Assembly: GCA_030428885.1 (NCBI GenBank)
Contig: JAUIEJ010000010.1
Location: 1-64,000 of the forward strand
From: Gemmatimonadota bacterium
Lineage (GTDB): Bacteria > Gemmatimonadota > Gemmatimonadetes > Longimicrobiales > Gaopeijiaceae
Direction of reading: 5' to 3'
Length of the DNA stretch: 64,000 bases
Shown here: positions 55,560 through 64,000 of the stretch, piece after piece
How the letters are laid out: each line of letters opens with the position of its first letter
Position numbering within the stretch: position 1 is the stretch's first letter
The notes under the pieces: generated by a model
What the model was told of the DNA's origin: nothing
Seen by the model: the letters and a program-made list of their open reading frames with translations, nothing else
Databases searched by the model: none
Made by a program: the position numbers and the translations under genes

Positions 55560-56083
55560 TCGGCCCCGACTCCGTAGGCGTCGCGCCACAGCCTCCGGTG
55601 GTGGAGTTCGTGGCCCGCGATGATCCAGGCCAGCGCCCGCACCGTCACCTGGGCGCCGGAGGCCGTCCCCGCGGCACCCCAGGCGTCGGACGGGAGTCCC
55701 TCGAGAAGCGCCACGAGACCACCCCGGACCGCCTGCCACTCCACCAGATGTTTCGCCAGGGGGCGGCCCTCGGCGTTGGAGGCCGGCGTCCACGCGTCCT
55801 GATCCATGCTCGGCAGCGCCTCCTGCCCGCCCCGGGCGAACCAGAGGGCCCGGTGGGTGAACACCCGCTCGGCGTCCACCACGTGGGCCACCGATTCCAC
55901 GAGGCTCCACTTCCCCGGAGCGTAGCGGTGGAGCTCCTGGTCGGCCGAGGCCCGGGCCAGGAGATCGCGGGTCCCGATCCACTGGACCGCCAGGGTCTCG
56001 ACGATGTCGCCGTCGGGGACGAGGTCGATGTACCTGGCGTAGTAGGGAGCGAACTCGTCGGCACCCGGCCGAGCGGCCCTCAT
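55556..56083 (-). CDS. DinB-family metal-dependent four-helix protein
   Basis: 175 residues, ATG at 56083 overlapping the dipeptidase stop (ATGA); the long frame upstream is shadow. The fold marks are YAPGKWSLVESVAHVVDAER (first His), ALPSMDQDAWTP, and IAGHELHHRRL (His pair), which complete a three-His metal site. DinB proteins include bacillithiol and mycothiol transferases and other thiol S-transferases. The partner thiol is not shown. Confidence 0.87.
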   Translation of the reverse strand: MRAARPGADEFAPYYARYIDLVPDGDIVETLAVQWIGTRDLLARASADQELHRYAPGKWSLVESVAHVVDAERVFTHRALWFARGGQEALPSMDQDAWTPASNAEGRPLAKHLVEWQAVRGGLVALLEGLPSDAWGAAGTASGAQVTVRALAWIIAGHELHHRRLWRDAYGVGAE

Positions 56084-57288
56084 CGGGCCTCTCCTGCCCC
56101 GGGGCCGGCGCCGTCGTCGCCCACGAGGCCGCCTCCGTCCAGTTCGTCGATGGTGGCCGTGGAGGGCCCCCGCTCCCGCTGGGCGCGGCGGGCCGCCGCT
56201 TCGGCCTCCCGCATGACCCGCAGCACGTTGCCCCCCACCAGGGCCCGGAGGTCGGACTCGGTCCACCCCCGGCGCTCCAGCTCCTCCAGGAGCGCGGGAT
56301 AGGTGGACACGTCCTCGAGGCCGAGGACCACCGTGCTGATCCCGTCGAAGTCGCCCCCCAGTCCCACGTGATCGATGCCCGCCACGTCCCGGATGTGCTC
56401 GATGTGGTCGGCTACGTCGGTGAGAAGGGCCCGGGGGGCGTCGGCCGGGGGACCCTCGTAGGTCCGGAGCGCCTCGCTCACGAAGCCCGGGACGAAGGTG
56501 ACCATGACCACGCCGCCGTTGTCCGGAAGGCGCCGGAGCACGTCGTCGGGGACGTTGCGGGGATGGTCGGTGAGGGCCCGGGCCGAGGAATGGGAGTAGA
56601 TGACCGGCGCCTCGGCGATGTCCAGCACGTCGTGCATGGTGGCGGGCGAGGTGTGGGAGAGATCCACCAGCATGCCCAGGCGGTTCATCTCCCGCACCAC
56701 CTCCTGTCCGAAGCGGGTGAGGCCGTCGTGGACGGGATCGTCGGTGGCGGAGTCGGCCCAGTCGGTGTTGCAGCCGTGGGTCAGGGTCAGGTACCGCGCT
56801 CCGGCGGCATAGTAGGCCCGGAGCGCCCCCAGGGAGTTCTCCAGAACGTGCCCCCCCTCCATCCCCATGAGGGAGGCGATGCGCCCGGCGCCGAACTCCC
56901 GCTCCACGTCGGACGCCGAGAGGGCCGGACCGAAGGCGTCGGGGTAGGTCTGGAAGAGCTGCTGGGCGATGTCGATCTGCTCGAGCTGGACCTTGGCGGC
57001 CCCCTCGGCCACGGCGTCGCAGGGCACGTAGATGGACCAGAACTGCCCCCCCACCCCGCCGGCCCGCAGCCGCTCGAGGTCGGTGTGGCCCGATACCCGC
57101 CCCCGGAGGTCGTAGGCCCCCACGTCCCGGTTCGCCGAGTTGCGGATCTCCCACGGCAGATCGTTGTGGCCGTCGATGAGGGGGGTGGTGCGGAGGACCC
57201 GGGCCACCAGCTCCGACGACGTGTCCTGGGCCGAGACGGGTCCCGCCAGGGCCAGGCCGGCGGCGACGAGGGGAACGAGGCGACGCAT
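56080..57288 (-). CDS. Exported membrane dipeptidase (peptidase M19)
   Basis: 402 residues from ATG 57288. Signal peptide PLVAAGLALAGPVSAQ. The binuclear zinc site of renal dipeptidase is complete: LIDGHNDLP (H-x-D), LMGMEGGHVLEN (Glu), VDLSHTSPATM (His), VIYSHSSARAL (His), and VGLGGDFDGI (Asp). The enzyme hydrolyses dipeptides, often D-containing or beta-lactam-like. It heads the dipeptidase-DinB-PNPOx operon. The C-terminus is Gly/Glu-rich (DGGGLVGDDGAGPG). Confidence 0.9.
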   Translation of the reverse strand: MRRLVPLVAAGLALAGPVSAQDTSSELVARVLRTTPLIDGHNDLPWEIRNSANRDVGAYDLRGRVSGHTDLERLRAGGVGGQFWSIYVPCDAVAEGAAKVQLEQIDIAQQLFQTYPDAFGPALSASDVEREFGAGRIASLMGMEGGHVLENSLGALRAYYAAGARYLTLTHGCNTDWADSATDDPVHDGLTRFGQEVVREMNRLGMLVDLSHTSPATMHDVLDIAEAPVIYSHSSARALTDHPRNVPDDVLRRLPDNGGVVMVTFVPGFVSEALRTYEGPPADAPRALLTDVADHIEHIRDVAGIDHVGLGGDFDGISTVVLGLEDVSTYPALLEELERRGWTESDLRALVGGNVLRVMREAEAAARRAQRERGPSTATIDELDGGGLVGDDGAGPGAGEAR

Positions 57289-57335
57289 GGCGGACTTCCG
57301 GGGGGAGCGAGGACGAAGGGGTTGCGGTTCGACCA

Positions 57336-57365
57336 TTCGTAGCGGAGCCTGCGGGGAGGGGTCAA
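57336..57365 (-). promoter_or_regulatory. Candidate promoter of the membrane dipeptidase operon
   Basis: Minus strand TTGACC (57365-57360), 18 bp, TACGAA (57341-57336). A transcript from about 57328 would have a 40 nt leader to ATG 57288. Confidence 0.4.
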
Positions 57366-57463
57366 GACGCGGAGCGACGGGTGAAGTCGCCGGACCCGCG
57401 TCGCGTACCCGGGGGTAGTGCTGTGCCCCACCCCTCCGCACCCGGAAGTCCGGAGCTCGACCC

Positions 57464-59131
57464 ATGGCCGACGCCGGCGTTCTGTCGCCGACCCTCGATC
57501 CCACTCCCGTCCTGAAGGCTCTCCGCCGTCTCGACGGCCGGGCCACCGTGTCCGACGTCACGGCGGCCACGGGACTCGACCGGGCCGAGGCCGAGGCCAC
57601 CCTTCGACGGCTTCTGGAGCAGCGCCGGGGCCACCTGGAGGTGGGGGAGCGGGGGGATCTGGTCTACCGCTTCGAGAAGGGCCTGCTCCACCGCGACGCC
57701 GAGTCGGTCTGGACCCGGCTCAAGCGGGGGGCGTGGTCGGCCTTCCAGGTGGGCTTCAAGGTCTGGATCGTGGGGATGCTGGTGGTCTACACCGTCGTCT
57801 TCGTGGCCCTCCTCCTGGCCGCTCTCTTCGCCAATCGCGACGGCGACGGCGGCGGGTGGGAGGGCGGCAGCGGCGGCGGGCGACGGGGGGGCGGCGTGCA
57901 CCTGCCCATGGGGGACTTCTGGCTGTGGTACTGGCTGTGGGGGCCCCGATGGAGAGGGCGTCCCTACTACGGGGAGGGCTACGGCGACCGCCAGGGTGTG
58001 CGGGATCGCCGGAACGGTCCGCCGTTCTACAAGAAGGTCTTCGCTTTCGTGTTCGGGCCCGACGAGCCCACCCGCTCCCGGGAGGACCGGGACCGGGAGG
58101 CCCTGCGCTTCATCCGGGCCCGTCGCGGCGTGGTGAGCGCCACCGACTACGTCCAGCTCACCGGGATGGAGCTCCAGGAGGCCGACGAGGAACTGGCCCG
58201 GCTCATGGCCGCCCACGAGGGCGACGTCCAGGTCACGGACGACGGCACGCTCCTGTACGTCTTTCCCGAACTCATGGTGAGCGCCCACGGGGCGGTTCAG
58301 GAGCGGGAACCGGCTCCGGCGTGGCGGCGCCTGGAGGCGGCCCGCCCTCTCACGGGCAATTCCACGGGCTCCAACGCCCTCATCGTGGCCATGAACGGCT
58401 TCAATCTCGCCGCGGCCGCAACGGCTCCGTTCTTCATCTTCCCGCGCCTGGGGATCGGGGGAACGGCGGCCGAGATCGGCCTGGTGTGGATTCCCGTGGC
58501 CTTCAGCACCGTCTTCTTCGCCGTTCCCGGCCTCCGGTGGCTCGGCGTCACCCGGGAGAACACGCGGCGGGCCCTGCGCAACGTCCGGAAGGCCGTGCTG
58601 GGCCTGGTCTCGAAGTTCAGCCTGTCGGGCGACGAGGCCTCGGCCCTTCCCGAGGCCGAGGCCGCACTCCGGGTGAAGGGACTGAAGGCCTCGAAGCTGC
58701 CCCTGGCCCGGGACGCGGTGCAGCCCACCCTGGACCGTCTCGTGGCGGAGTTCGACGGAGAGGTGGACGCCGACGCCGACGGTCGCACGTCGTTCCGGTT
58801 CCCCCGCTTCCGGGAGCAGATCGAGGCGGCCCACCGGGCCCGGGGCGATCTGGCCCTGGAAGGCCGGACCGTGGGCGAGATCGTGTATGCCAGCGACGAC
58901 GACGAAGCCACTGCGGGCCGCCGGGAACTGGAAGCCTTCGACCGGGAACTGGCGGGAGCCGACACCCTTCCTCCGGCCGAGGAGTCCCGCCCCGCCCTCC
59001 CGCCGCCGGACACGCTGGCGGCCTACCTCAACGACCCGGATCGCCTGGCGATCCGCGACGAACGGGAGCTCGCCGTGCTCCAGCAGCAGATGCAGGATCG
59101 GGCCAAGGCCCCCACGGGAGGGCGGCGATGA
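57464..59131 (+). CDS. Membrane protein with several winged-helix domains, linked to a sigma-kinase module
   Basis: 555 residues. Three winged-helix-like segments: ~15-75 (ALRRLDGRATVSDVTAATGL, RAEAEATLRRLLEQRRGHLE), ~205-275 (FIRARRGVVSATDYVQLTGM, ELQEADEELARLMAAHEGDV) and ~395-450. A membrane helix lies at ~98-122 (VWIVGMLVVYTVVFVALLLA), a Gly-rich and aromatic loop at ~125-175 (DFWLWYWLWGPRWRGR), and further helices at ~305-350. The arrangement is a little like the chloroplast/cyanobacterial At5g03900-type proteins (low confidence). The stop overlaps the ECF sigma gene (ATGA) and that one overlaps the kinase (GTGA), so it may be part of a signal module. Confidence 0.7.
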   Translation: MADAGVLSPTLDPTPVLKALRRLDGRATVSDVTAATGLDRAEAEATLRRLLEQRRGHLEVGERGDLVYRFEKGLLHRDAESVWTRLKRGAWSAFQVGFKVWIVGMLVVYTVVFVALLLAALFANRDGDGGGWEGGSGGGRRGGGVHLPMGDFWLWYWLWGPRWRGRPYYGEGYGDRQGVRDRRNGPPFYKKVFAFVFGPDEPTRSREDRDREALRFIRARRGVVSATDYVQLTGMELQEADEELARLMAAHEGDVQVTDDGTLLYVFPELMVSAHGAVQEREPAPAWRRLEAARPLTGNSTGSNALIVAMNGFNLAAAATAPFFIFPRLGIGGTAAEIGLVWIPVAFSTVFFAVPGLRWLGVTRENTRRALRNVRKAVLGLVSKFSLSGDEASALPEAEAALRVKGLKASKLPLARDAVQPTLDRLVAEFDGEVDADADGRTSFRFPRFREQIEAAHRARGDLALEGRTVGEIVYASDDDEATAGRRELEAFDRELAGADTLPPAEESRPALPPPDTLAAYLNDPDRLAIRDERELAVLQQQMQDRAKAPTGGRR

Positions 59132-59715
59132 GCGATCCCTCGGAAGTCACCCGCCTCCTGGTCGCCATCAACGACGGTGAGGACGACGCCCGGGCCCGCC
59201 TCGTGCCCCTGGTCTACGACGAACTCCGCATCCTGGCCGAGAGCTACATGCGTCGGGAGCGCCCGGGACACACGCTCCAGCCCACGGCCCTGGTCAACGA
59301 GGCGTGGATGAAGCTGGCGGACCAGCAGCGGGTGGAGTGGAAGGGACGGGCCCACTTCTTCGGGATCGCCGCCCAGGCCATGCGCAGGATCCTGGTGGAT
59401 CACCACCGGCGGCGCAGCGCAGCCCGGCGGGGCAGCGGCAAGCACGTCACCCTGGTGGAAGACGCGGCGGACACCTTCTCCGACCCCCTGGACTTCATCG
59501 CGCTGGACGGCGCCCTGGACGAGCTCGCGGAGATGGATCCCCGAGCGGCCCGGATCGTGGAACTGCGGTTCTTCGGAGGGTTGAGCGTCGAGGAGACCGC
59601 CGAGGTCATGGACGTCTCCACCCCCACGGTGAAGCGGGACTGGAGAACTGCGAAGGCGTGGCTCTACCAACGGCTCGGAGCCGCACCGGGCCGGGGCGAC
59701 GACGAATCCGCGTGA
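59128..59715 (+). CDS. ECF-type sigma factor (kinase-linked, TIGR02999-like)
   Basis: 195 residues. Region 2: LVPLVYDELRILAESYMRRE, then GHTLQPTALVNEAWMKLADQ, again with Q-P-T-A in place of the acidic motif. GRAHFFGIAAQAMRRILVDH and RRRSAARRG follow. Region 4: ARIVELRFFGGLSVEETAEV, MDVSTPTVKRDWRTAKAWL. No anti-sigma gene. It is sandwiched by four-base overlaps between the winged-helix membrane protein (ATGA) and a TPR kinase (GTGA), a stronger coupling than in the module at 48-51 kb. Confidence 0.92.
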   Translation: MSDPSEVTRLLVAINDGEDDARARLVPLVYDELRILAESYMRRERPGHTLQPTALVNEAWMKLADQQRVEWKGRAHFFGIAAQAMRRILVDHHRRRSAARRGSGKHVTLVEDAADTFSDPLDFIALDGALDELAEMDPRAARIVELRFFGGLSVEETAEVMDVSTPTVKRDWRTAKAWLYQRLGAAPGRGDDESA

Positions 59716-62249
59716 CGGGCCCTTCGCGGTGGGAGCGCACCAAGGAGCTCCTGGACCGCACGCTCGACCTCCCCCGCGACGCCCGGGAGGCGTTTCTCCG
59801 CAAAGCCACGGCCGGCGACCCCGAGTTGTTCGACGAGGTGTGGGCGCTGGCCCGGGCCGCCGAACCCGATCTCGACGCCCTGGAGCACCCGGCGGCCCTC
59901 TTTCTGGAGGGAGAGGGGGGAGACGAGGATCTGGAGGAACTGGAGGGCCTGGAGGGCCGGCAGGTCGGCCCCTACCGCCTGACCCGGGTTCTGGGGCGAG
60001 GGGGGATGGGGATCGTCTACGAGGCGGAACGCACCGGGGAAGTGGGCGGCACCGTGGCGGTGAAGCTCATCAAGCGTGGAATGGACAGCGCCCTGGTGTC
60101 GCGGCGGTTCCACCGGGAGCGGAGGATCCTGGCGCGGCTGACCCACCCCCACATCGCCCATTTCCTGGACGGCGGGGTCACCGACGATCACCGCCCCTAC
60201 TTCGTCATGGAGCGGGTCGAGGGCACGCCGGTGACCGCGTTCTGCGCCCGGCACGAGATGTCGGTGGAGGGGCGGATCCGCCTCTTCCTCCAGGTGCTGG
60301 AGGCCGTGGGGTTCGCTCATCGGAATCTGGTGGTGCACCGGGACATCAAGCCCACCAACATCCTGGTCCGGGAGGACGGGGTGGTGAAGCTCCTGGACTT
60401 CGGCGTGGCGAAGGTCCTGGGAGAGCCCGAGGGAGGGGACGCCACCCTGACCCGCCTGGGCGGGCGGGTGCTGACGCCCTCCTACTCCAGCCCCGAGCAG
60501 ATCCGGGGCGAGCCCGTGTCCACCGCCTCGGACATCTACTCCCTGGGCGTGGTCCTCTATGAAATCCTCGCCGGGCGGCCTCCCTTCGAGCTCGACACGG
60601 CCTCCATGGCGGAAGTGCAGCGGGTCGTGAGCTTCGAGGAGCCCACGCGCCCGTCCGACGCGGCGGGGCGGAAGTCCGGGAGCGCCGGCCTCACCGCACC
60701 GGCCGCCACCGCGCCCCTGGCTCGCCGGAAGCTCTCCGGCGACCTGGACGCCATTCTGCTGAAGGCCCTCCGGAAGGAACCCGAGCGGCGGTATGAGACC
60801 GCCATGGCGTTTCACGACGACCTCTGCCGGTTCCTGGATCAACGGCCGGTTCGGGCCCGCCGCGGCACCCTGGGCTACCGCACCGAACGGTTCCTGCGAC
60901 GGAACCGGGCGTGGGTGGCCGCCGGGGCCGTGGTGGCGGCGGTGGTGACGGGCGGAGCCATCTGGGGCGGGCGGCAGGCCGCCGAAGTGCGCCGTCAGGC
61001 CGCCCTGGCCGAACAGCGGGTCGACGACGTGCGGACCCTGGTCAACACCCTGCTCTTCGAGGTCCACGACGCGGTGGCCGCCCTCCCCGGCTCCACGGGA
61101 GCCCGGTTGCTGATCCTGGAGCGGGCCCACGAACGCCTCGACGCCGTCACCGACGCGCCTCCCGACGACCCGGCCCTCCTCATGGAGCTGGCCGAGGCGT
61201 ACCGCCGCCTCGGCGAGGTCGAGGGACGCCCCACCGGGCCCAGCCTGGGCGACCTCACCGCGGCCCGGGGGAGCTTCGAGGAAGGGCTGGAGCTGGCCCG
61301 CCGGGCCGTGGCCGCCGACTCGAACCACCTGGGGCGGCTCCGCTCCCTGGGCCTGCTCCACGAGCGCCTCGCCGGCACCCTGGCCTTCGCCGGCGAGGTC
61401 GAGGAGGGGGTCGAGCACTCGCGGCAGGCCCAGGCCATCTACGAACGGATCGCCGACGCCTGGCCCGACTCGGCTCGCCACCAGCTCACCGCGGTCATCG
61501 GACGCATCAACCTCAGCGACTTCACGGGCCACCCGAGCTTTCCCAATCTCGGGCAGGTGGACGAGGCGGAGGCCGGGTACGAGGCCGCCCGGGACCGCCT
61601 GGGCCGCCCGCCCCTGGCCGACGAGGGGTCGTACGGAGTGGTGCGGTACCGGGGGCTGGTGGAGGAGCGACTGGCCCGGATGCTCCGGGTGCGGGGAGAC
61701 CTGGAGGGGAGCATGGCCCGCTACCGGGCGTCGCTGGAGGTGCGGCGGGCCCTCTACGAGGACTACCCCGGCGACGACGACGCCTGGCGCGACCTGGGGG
61801 TGACCCACCAGAACCTGTGCAGCGTGGCCCAGGGGCTTGGGCGATTCGACGAAGCCCGGGTCGATTGTGACCGGGCCCTGGAGGTCTACACGGCGCGCTG
61901 GCGAGCCGACTCCCTCAATGCCCAGACCCTCTCCGACCTGGCCTCGGTCCACGATTCCTACCAGGAGCTCCACCTCTCCCGGGGCGACACGGTCCAGGCC
62001 CTGGGGCACCTCGCCGAGATGGGCCGCTGGGCCGAGCGGCGGCTGGATCGGGACCCCACCTCCCTCCCGCCCCGCCGGACCCTTCTGGACGCCCTCCTGA
62101 CCCGCGGCCTGATCCTGGCCCGCCGGGGCGCGCCCGTCCCCGATCTCGACGAGACCCTGGCCCTCTCCGACGGGCTGTCCGCCCAGGGCCATCTCTCCGA
62201 CGACGACCTCCGACGCACCGACGAGCTCCGCCGCCTCACCGGGGGGTGA
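59712..62249 (+). CDS. Serine/threonine protein kinase with periplasmic helical/TPR domain (sigma-linked, 2)
   Basis: 845 residues; GTG start overlapping the sigma stop. Kinase domain ~85-380: GRGGMGIVY at ~94, GTVAVKLIKRGMDSA, VVHRDIKPTN (~207), LLDFGVAKVL (~227), YSSPEQIRGEPV, FLDQRPVRARRG at the end. Membrane helix ~401-420 (VAAGAVVAAVVTGGAIWGG). The C-terminal 425 residues are helical TPR-like pairs (LLMELAEAYRRLGEVEGRP, LRSLGLLHERLAGTLAFAGE, AWRDLGVTHQNLCSVAQGLG). A kinase for the preceding sigma factor is the natural reading. Confidence 0.92.
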   Translation: MTGPSRWERTKELLDRTLDLPRDAREAFLRKATAGDPELFDEVWALARAAEPDLDALEHPAALFLEGEGGDEDLEELEGLEGRQVGPYRLTRVLGRGGMGIVYEAERTGEVGGTVAVKLIKRGMDSALVSRRFHRERRILARLTHPHIAHFLDGGVTDDHRPYFVMERVEGTPVTAFCARHEMSVEGRIRLFLQVLEAVGFAHRNLVVHRDIKPTNILVREDGVVKLLDFGVAKVLGEPEGGDATLTRLGGRVLTPSYSSPEQIRGEPVSTASDIYSLGVVLYEILAGRPPFELDTASMAEVQRVVSFEEPTRPSDAAGRKSGSAGLTAPAATAPLARRKLSGDLDAILLKALRKEPERRYETAMAFHDDLCRFLDQRPVRARRGTLGYRTERFLRRNRAWVAAGAVVAAVVTGGAIWGGRQAAEVRRQAALAEQRVDDVRTLVNTLLFEVHDAVAALPGSTGARLLILERAHERLDAVTDAPPDDPALLMELAEAYRRLGEVEGRPTGPSLGDLTAARGSFEEGLELARRAVAADSNHLGRLRSLGLLHERLAGTLAFAGEVEEGVEHSRQAQAIYERIADAWPDSARHQLTAVIGRINLSDFTGHPSFPNLGQVDEAEAGYEAARDRLGRPPLADEGSYGVVRYRGLVEERLARMLRVRGDLEGSMARYRASLEVRRALYEDYPGDDDAWRDLGVTHQNLCSVAQGLGRFDEARVDCDRALEVYTARWRADSLNAQTLSDLASVHDSYQELHLSRGDTVQALGHLAEMGRWAERRLDRDPTSLPPRRTLLDALLTRGLILARRGAPVPDLDETLALSDGLSAQGHLSDDDLRRTDELRRLTGG

Positions 62250-62314
62250 TCCCTTCCGACGCCGTTCCGCGCGTGTCCGCATGAAGATCCCACACCGGGT
62301 GCAGGAGCGGACGG

Positions 62315-64000
62315 ATGATCGGCACACAGATCGGGCGGTACCGGATCGACAGCGAGCTGGGTCGAGGAGGCATGGGCGTCGTCTATCGCGGCACCCAGGT
62401 CACCCTGGACCGCACGGTGGCGATCAAGATGCTGCCGGCCCATCTGGCCGACGGCGACAACCGGGAACGCTTCCGCCGTGAAGCGCTGACCCTGGCCCGC
62501 CTGGCCCATCCCAACATCATCCACATCTACGACGTGGAGGATCAGGACGGCCACTCCTTCATCATGATGGAGCACGTGGGCGGCGGATCCCTGGGCGATC
62601 AGATGTCTCCCGGGACCACCTTCTCGGCTGCCCGGTGCGTCGAAATCTTCTCGCCGATCCTCTCGGCGCTCCACGCCGCCCACCTGGCCGGCATCGTCCA
62701 CCGGGACATCAAGCCCGACAACATCCTCTTCACCGCCTCGGGCCGCCCCAAGCTCACGGACTTCGGCGTCGCCCACATGCGGGACGCCGGCAGCAAGACC
62801 CGCACGGGGGTCATGCTGGGCACGCCGTACTACATGTCGCCCGAGCAGGCCCAGGGCCGGCGCGTCACCGCCGCCGCCGACCTCTACGCCGTGGGTGTGG
62901 TGCTGTACGAAATGCTGAGCGGCGGGGTGCCCTTCACCGGCGAAGACCCCCTCTCGGTGGCCCTGAAGCACGTTCAGGAGCCCCCCCGGCCCCTGGCCGA
63001 ACTCCGCCCGGACCTCCCGGCCGAACTCTGCGCCCTGGTCCATCGGGCGCTGGAGAAGGACCCCACCGCCCGCTTCCACTCGGCGGCGGCCATGCAGGAC
63101 GCCCTGGAGTCGGGGTCGTGGGCCCCGGGACGCACCACCCTGGACCCGGATTCGTCGGGGGCCCGGGTGGCGGTCCCGATCCTGCCCGAGGTTCCGGCCC
63201 CCGAAACCCCCGAGCCCCCCGCCGCCGTGTCCGGCGCCCATGATGCGCCCTCCACGTCCGTCGGGGCCGCCACCGCCGCGGGGCCGCCTTCCCTTCCCCC
63301 CCAGCCCGCCCCGGCGTCGTCGTCGGGGACGGGGGACGCCGTTCCCTCGGCGCCCTCCGGAGCCGGATGGGCGACGGGGATGGGCGACACGGGCCGCCGC
63401 ATGGGCGCCTGGCTCGCCCGGCCGGCATGGCGGGGCCTGCCCATGGCCTTCTGGGCCGGGGCCGCGGCGCTGGCGCTGGCGCTGGTGTGGATCGGCGCCG
63501 ACGCCCTGGCGGGCCCCAACCCCGCCTCAGGAGACTCCTCGGAGGAGACCGAAGCCGTGCCCCCGGTGCAGGACGGCGCTCAGGCGTCTCGGGAAACCCC
63601 TCGGGTGCCGGTGGCGGGCCCGTCGTCGGGCGGATCCACCGGGCGCACCTCCAGCCCGGCCGACCCCCGGACCCGGCCCGAACTCTCGGACGAGGAGCGG
63701 GAGGCCCTCCGGACCCTGGCCCGGGGAGGCGAGACACAGGCGAACCCCGCCGACGACCTCATTTCGGACACCGCCCGGACGCAGACCATCATCGACCGCA
63801 TCGATGCGGTGGCCGACGACGACGGTCCCGTGACCCTCGACGACCTTCGGGACCGCGATCCCGATCCTGAACCGGATCCCGACCCCACCCCCACGTCCCG
63901 GGAGCTCGTCCAGAGCCTGGTGGAGCGGCAGATCCGGGCCGTGGAGACGGCCAACCGGGCCCTCTTCCTCCAGGACTTCCACCCCGACGTCCGGGACGCC
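62315..64000 (+). CDS. Serine/threonine protein kinase, partial (cut by window end)
   Basis: 562 codons present, still open at 64000. ATG 62315 has AGGAG 7 nt upstream. Kinase domain ~8-270: GRGGMGVVYRGTQ, VAIKMLPAHL, IVHRDIKPDNILF, LTDFGVAHMRD, GTPYYMSPEQAQG, YAVGVVLYEMLSGGVPF. This is a PknB/Pkn-type domain, different from the two TPR kinases, which have an N-terminal helical pre-domain. A Pro/Ala/Ser-rich linker leads to one membrane helix (~375-393: AFWAGAAALALALVWIG), then an acidic periplasmic part (RDRDPDPEPDPDPTPT) and the start of a new helix (VERQIRAVETANRALFLQDF). 65 bp after the previous kinase, so possibly the same operon. Confidence 0.9.
   Translation, partial: MIGTQIGRYRIDSELGRGGMGVVYRGTQVTLDRTVAIKMLPAHLADGDNRERFRREALTLARLAHPNIIHIYDVEDQDGHSFIMMEHVGGGSLGDQMSPGTTFSAARCVEIFSPILSALHAAHLAGIVHRDIKPDNILFTASGRPKLTDFGVAHMRDAGSKTRTGVMLGTPYYMSPEQAQGRRVTAAADLYAVGVVLYEMLSGGVPFTGEDPLSVALKHVQEPPRPLAELRPDLPAELCALVHRALEKDPTARFHSAAAMQDALESGSWAPGRTTLDPDSSGARVAVPILPEVPAPETPEPPAAVSGAHDAPSTSVGAATAAGPPSLPPQPAPASSSGTGDAVPSAPSGAGWATGMGDTGRRMGAWLARPAWRGLPMAFWAGAAALALALVWIGADALAGPNPASGDSSEETEAVPPVQDGAQASRETPRVPVAGPSSGGSTGRTSSPADPRTRPELSDEEREALRTLARGGETQANPADDLISDTARTQTIIDRIDAVADDDGPVTLDDLRDRDPDPEPDPDPTPTSRELVQSLVERQIRAVETANRALFLQDFHPDVRDA

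Overview
This 64 kb window is very GC-rich, densely packed bacterial chromosome with no rRNA, tRNA, CRISPR array, integrase or transposase that I could recognise. The gene content fits Gemmatimonadota (or a closely similar soil or marine lineage). The pointers are a large MacB/FtsX permease behind a PadR regulator, BlaI with an M56 peptidase carrying a TonB-plug-like tail, two ~1000-residue Vps10/sortilin-type Asp-box proteins, ECF sigma factors coupled to TPR serine/threonine kinases, and many small exported proteins and lipoproteins. The phylum is inferred from gene content only; no marker gene is present.

Layout. 1-600: tandem copies of a ~198 bp hairpin-bearing repeat. 650-4680, minus strand: an AbiEi/DUF559 protein, then an operon of a small unknown protein, a GspG-like protein, a DedA protein and a fused dephospho-CoA kinase-PHP protein. 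4.9-12.7 kb: small envelope genes, a BamA-like outer membrane protein with an N-terminal kinase-like region, and an ECF sigma / anti-sigma-like / Spy-CnrX-like operon. 12.7-15.8 kb: PadR plus permease behind a long operator-like dyad. 15.8-16.5 kb: a second tandem locus of the same repeat family, here with inverted-repeat ends. 16.5-24 kb: an RND/MMPL exporter, NTF2-like protein, methyltransferase, fused 2-oxoacid dehydrogenase E1 and M20 amidohydrolase. 24.0-26.9 kb: a bicarbonate module (LysR/NhaR-like regulator, SbtB, SbtA, Tat-exported beta-carbonic anhydrase).

27-36.8 kb: the first Vps10-like protein, a propeller lipoprotein, a third degenerate copy of the repeat, NDH-2, a MoeB-rhodanese protein and the BlaI/M56 pair. 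36.9-45.9 kb: an alpha/beta hydrolase, a persulfide/sulfite module (HEAT protein, MBL-rhodanese, TauE), the second Vps10-like protein and a glycosyltransferase. 46-64 kb: a desaturase with an exported PNPOx-fold protein, two ECF sigma/TPR-kinase modules, a 614-residue protein of unknown function, an amidohydrolase, a PNPOx/DinB/membrane-dipeptidase operon and a third kinase cut by the window end.

Many adjacent genes overlap by four bases (ATGA, GTGA or TTGA), so translational coupling is the rule. The most interesting items are the SbtA-SbtB-carbonic anhydrase-LysR module in a non-cyanobacterial genome, the two sigma-kinase modules whose sigma factors carry a Thr-containing motif where an ordinary ECF factor has acidic residues, the CoaE-PHP fusion whose linker is built from a duplicated palindrome, and the dispersed hairpin repeat family.
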